Assembly (NCBI GenBank): GCA_031310005.1
Contig: CM062385.1
Coordinates: 744,001-808,000, forward strand
Direction: 5' to 3'
DNA length: 64,000 nucleotides
Source: Dactylellina haptotyla
Lineage: Eukaryota; Ascomycota; Orbiliomycetes; Orbiliales; Orbiliaceae
The notes under the pieces were generated by a model. The model saw only the letters and a list, made by a program, of their open reading frames with translations. It ran no database searches and had not been told where the DNA came from. Made by a program: the position numbers and the translations under genes. Positions 62,144 to 64,000 of this stretch are shown piece after piece. How positions within the stretch are numbered: position 1 is the stretch's first letter; each line of letters starts with the position of its first letter.

Positions 62144-63955
62144 ATGGCGCCAGAACCTGTTCAAGTGTCTTCAGTTCCGAGTATAACCACCAACGGAACA
62201 CCGCCTGAAAGATCCGGCACACTAGCCACAGATATCGCAAACTCAGCGTCTCCTCGAAGGTCCCCGTCGCCCTCGGTTCTCCCTCCGCTACAAAATCCTT
62301 TCTTACCCAAGAGTATTACCGACGGCTTGTTGGCCGCAGCGCGGCGGTCTATGAGTCCCAACCCTCGATCGAATCCGACCGCCGAGGCCGCGGATGACGG
62401 AGTAAGCCAAAACCCAGCTGCGATCCTCTCGTCGCAGGCCACTGGTGTCAGCAGGCCCAGCGATGCGCCCACAAATGCTGCCCCTCCTGCGCCAGGACCA
62501 AAGCTCGCGCCCATAGAAACCGGGAACGCCAGCAGACTTTCGTCGGGTGGACCCAGCGGACCCACCAGCGCTATCGATGCGCTTACGTCCCCCCACAGTG
62601 CAACTTCCGCCTCTGCTGAAAGTGGACTGACCGCTACTGCTGGACTTGGAAGCGATACATCACCGACAAGACCCAGACTTGGGAGCATTTCGGAGGCCCT
62701 CGGCCATGGCTATATGGGCAGTGCCACCCCATCCACTCCGTTCTCGCCAGTCGATCCCCGAGATCACCGCCAATCTGCCTCGTATCCCGACCCTAGAGCC
62801 AGCATTTCCTCGGACCCCAGAGCCAGCATCTCATCCGCCAGCGGATCAAGGGGGAAGCACGAATGCCCAAACTGCCATCAAACTTTTACACGACACCATA
62901 ATCTAAAATCCCATCTCCTCACACACTCCCACGAAAAGCCATTCCAATGTATTACTTGCCAGTCTCGTTTCCGTAGGCTGCACGATCTCAAACGCCACCA
63001 GAAACTCCACACTGGTGAGCGACCTCACGTGTGCGACAGCTGCGGAAGGAGATTTGCTCGAGCTGATGCTCTGGCGAGACACAACCGTGGTGAAGGGGGT
63101 TGCGCTGGGCGCAGGAGTAGCATGACCGGCCTTAACGATCCGGGTTACGATGGTGTAGACGGCATGGAGGGAATCGAGCACACCGGGGATGATGAAGCCA
63201 TGAACGACTATCCTGAATCGCCAACAGGAGGTAGGAAAGCTGTAAGCTTGCCAAATGCGAGATCTCGTCACAGTTATTCAAGAGCGCGGGCGCAGGCTCG
63301 TCAAGCACAAAACCTGCAACCAGCGCCACTGCCGCCTCGCTCTGCTTCCAATCACAGCTATCCACCTATTAATCCGAATCTGCCGTCTGGCTTTGCTGCA
63401 CCGGCACCTCCAAGCATCAACACCTCCCAGCCAAATGCGCCATCTATCCTGCAACAAGGAAATCTTACTGATTCTCCGCGGGCTCTTTCTCCGAGTAACC
63501 CAGGATTTCCGGTTCCACCTCATGATTCCACTTCTCTTGGGCCTGCTATCCGGTCGCCTTCCTTCTCATCGACCTCTTTCCATCATCAACCATCTCTAGA
63601 CAGCAATAGAAGACAGAGCACTGTTGGGCAATCCGGCTACAGCTTACCACAGCCAGCACAAACCTCCCCTCGCGGCCATAACGCACCACTTCCTGGCTCG
63701 ATGTCCCGCCCTGGTTCTTTCTCGTCAACGCATCTAGCACCTCCAGATGCGCTTACGGGTGGTCAATCAAATATCTTCAACTCGGGCACGGAAGGTATTT
63801 GGTCCTACATCAAGGAGCTTGAAAAACGCGTTCGTGAGCTGGAGGAGAAGAACCAAAATATGGAAACGAAACTCCAAACATTGACCAACGAGCGCCAATC
63901 AAGTGCCGTTCCAATCGCTCCGCAACCAACCGTCACATCCCAGGACTCGGGATAG
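62144..63955 (+). CDS. C2H2 zinc-finger transcription factor with C-terminal coiled coil (603 aa)
   Basis: Single exon beginning MAPEPVQVSSVPS. Residues 1-235 are Ser/Pro/Ala-rich and probably disordered. Three fingers follow: C241-C244-H257-H261, C269-C272-H285-H289 and C297-C300-H313-C320. The first two are normal C2H2; the third ends in Cys (C2HC), in the context RADALARHNRGEGGCAGRR. Linkers are SHEKPFQ and TGERPHV, typical for DNA-binding finger arrays. The region 325-555 is again Ser/Pro/Asn-rich. A leucine/glutamate heptad helix (YIKELEKRVRELEEKNQNME, about 557-585) could dimerise. It is a nuclear DNA-binding regulator; I do not recognise the ortholog. The very long leader and gene-free upstream region are typical of developmental regulators. 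Confidence 0.88.
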   Translation: MAPEPVQVSSVPSITTNGTPPERSGTLATDIANSASPRRSPSPSVLPPLQNPFLPKSITDGLLAAARRSMSPNPRSNPTAEAADDGVSQNPAAILSSQATGVSRPSDAPTNAAPPAPGPKLAPIETGNASRLSSGGPSGPTSAIDALTSPHSATSASAESGLTATAGLGSDTSPTRPRLGSISEALGHGYMGSATPSTPFSPVDPRDHRQSASYPDPRASISSDPRASISSASGSRGKHECPNCHQTFTRHHNLKSHLLTHSHEKPFQCITCQSRFRRLHDLKRHQKLHTGERPHVCDSCGRRFARADALARHNRGEGGCAGRRSSMTGLNDPGYDGVDGMEGIEHTGDDEAMNDYPESPTGGRKAVSLPNARSRHSYSRARAQARQAQNLQPAPLPPRSASNHSYPPINPNLPSGFAAPAPPSINTSQPNAPSILQQGNLTDSPRALSPSNPGFPVPPHDSTSLGPAIRSPSFSSTSFHHQPSLDSNRRQSTVGQSGYSLPQPAQTSPRGHNAPLPGSMSRPGSFSSTHLAPPDALTGGQSNIFNSGTEGIWSYIKELEKRVRELEEKNQNMETKLQTLTNERQSSAVPIAPQPTVTSQDSG

Positions 63956-64000
63956 AAACCTGTTTCCAACAATCCTCGTGTCGGCCCTGCCCCCATTATT

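Overview
The window comes from a filamentous ascomycete (Pezizomycotina). The evidence is: short spliceosomal introns with GTATGT/GTAAGT donors and CTAAC/CTGAC-type branch points, CT-rich leaders upstream of start codons, and fungal families (ILM1, fungal Zn2Cys6 regulator, ULD-type ubiquitin-like domain, GPI-anchored wall protein). The genus cannot be told from the sequence alone. Sixteen protein-coding genes can be supported, one of them cut by the left edge. All multi-exon models were built by hand from splice signals and checked for reading phase. No tRNA, rRNA, CRISPR array or intact transposon was recognised.

Left part (1-18 kb): the C-terminal tail of a synaptojanin-like inositol 5-phosphatase (+); a small Ser/Arg-rich protein (-); a large coiled-coil protein ending in a ubiquitin-like ULD domain (-); an acidic protein of unknown function (-); a secreted Cys/Pro-rich GPI-anchored wall protein (-); and a GCK-III/Ste20-type kinase with poly-Gln tracts (-).

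Middle (19.9-45 kb): ILM1 (+), a CAMK-like kinase (+), the twin-CX9C protein COX23 (-) divergent from the NatB auxiliary subunit (+), a Zn2Cys6 transcription factor whose zinc cluster is built from four exons including a 10-nt microexon (-), and the proteasome adaptor ECM29 in 15 exons (-).

Right part (45.4-64 kb): three neighbouring carbohydrate genes. These are an intracellular bacterial-type GH51 alpha-L-arabinofuranosidase (-), a divergent MFS sugar transporter (+) and a zinc-dependent NAD-type alcohol/polyol dehydrogenase (+). The GH51/transporter promoter holds two matches to the AraR-type motif CGGDTAAW plus CreA-like SYGGRG sites. The three genes look like an uptake, release and oxidation module for L-arabinose-containing oligosaccharides; this is the best candidate in the window for a little-described system. 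A gene-free stretch of almost 9 kb then leads to a C2H2 zinc-finger regulator (+), whose leader is strongly pyrimidine-rich.

Long gene-free stretches are listed individually below. Most contain only simple repeats, pyrimidine-rich leaders and non-conserved open frames.
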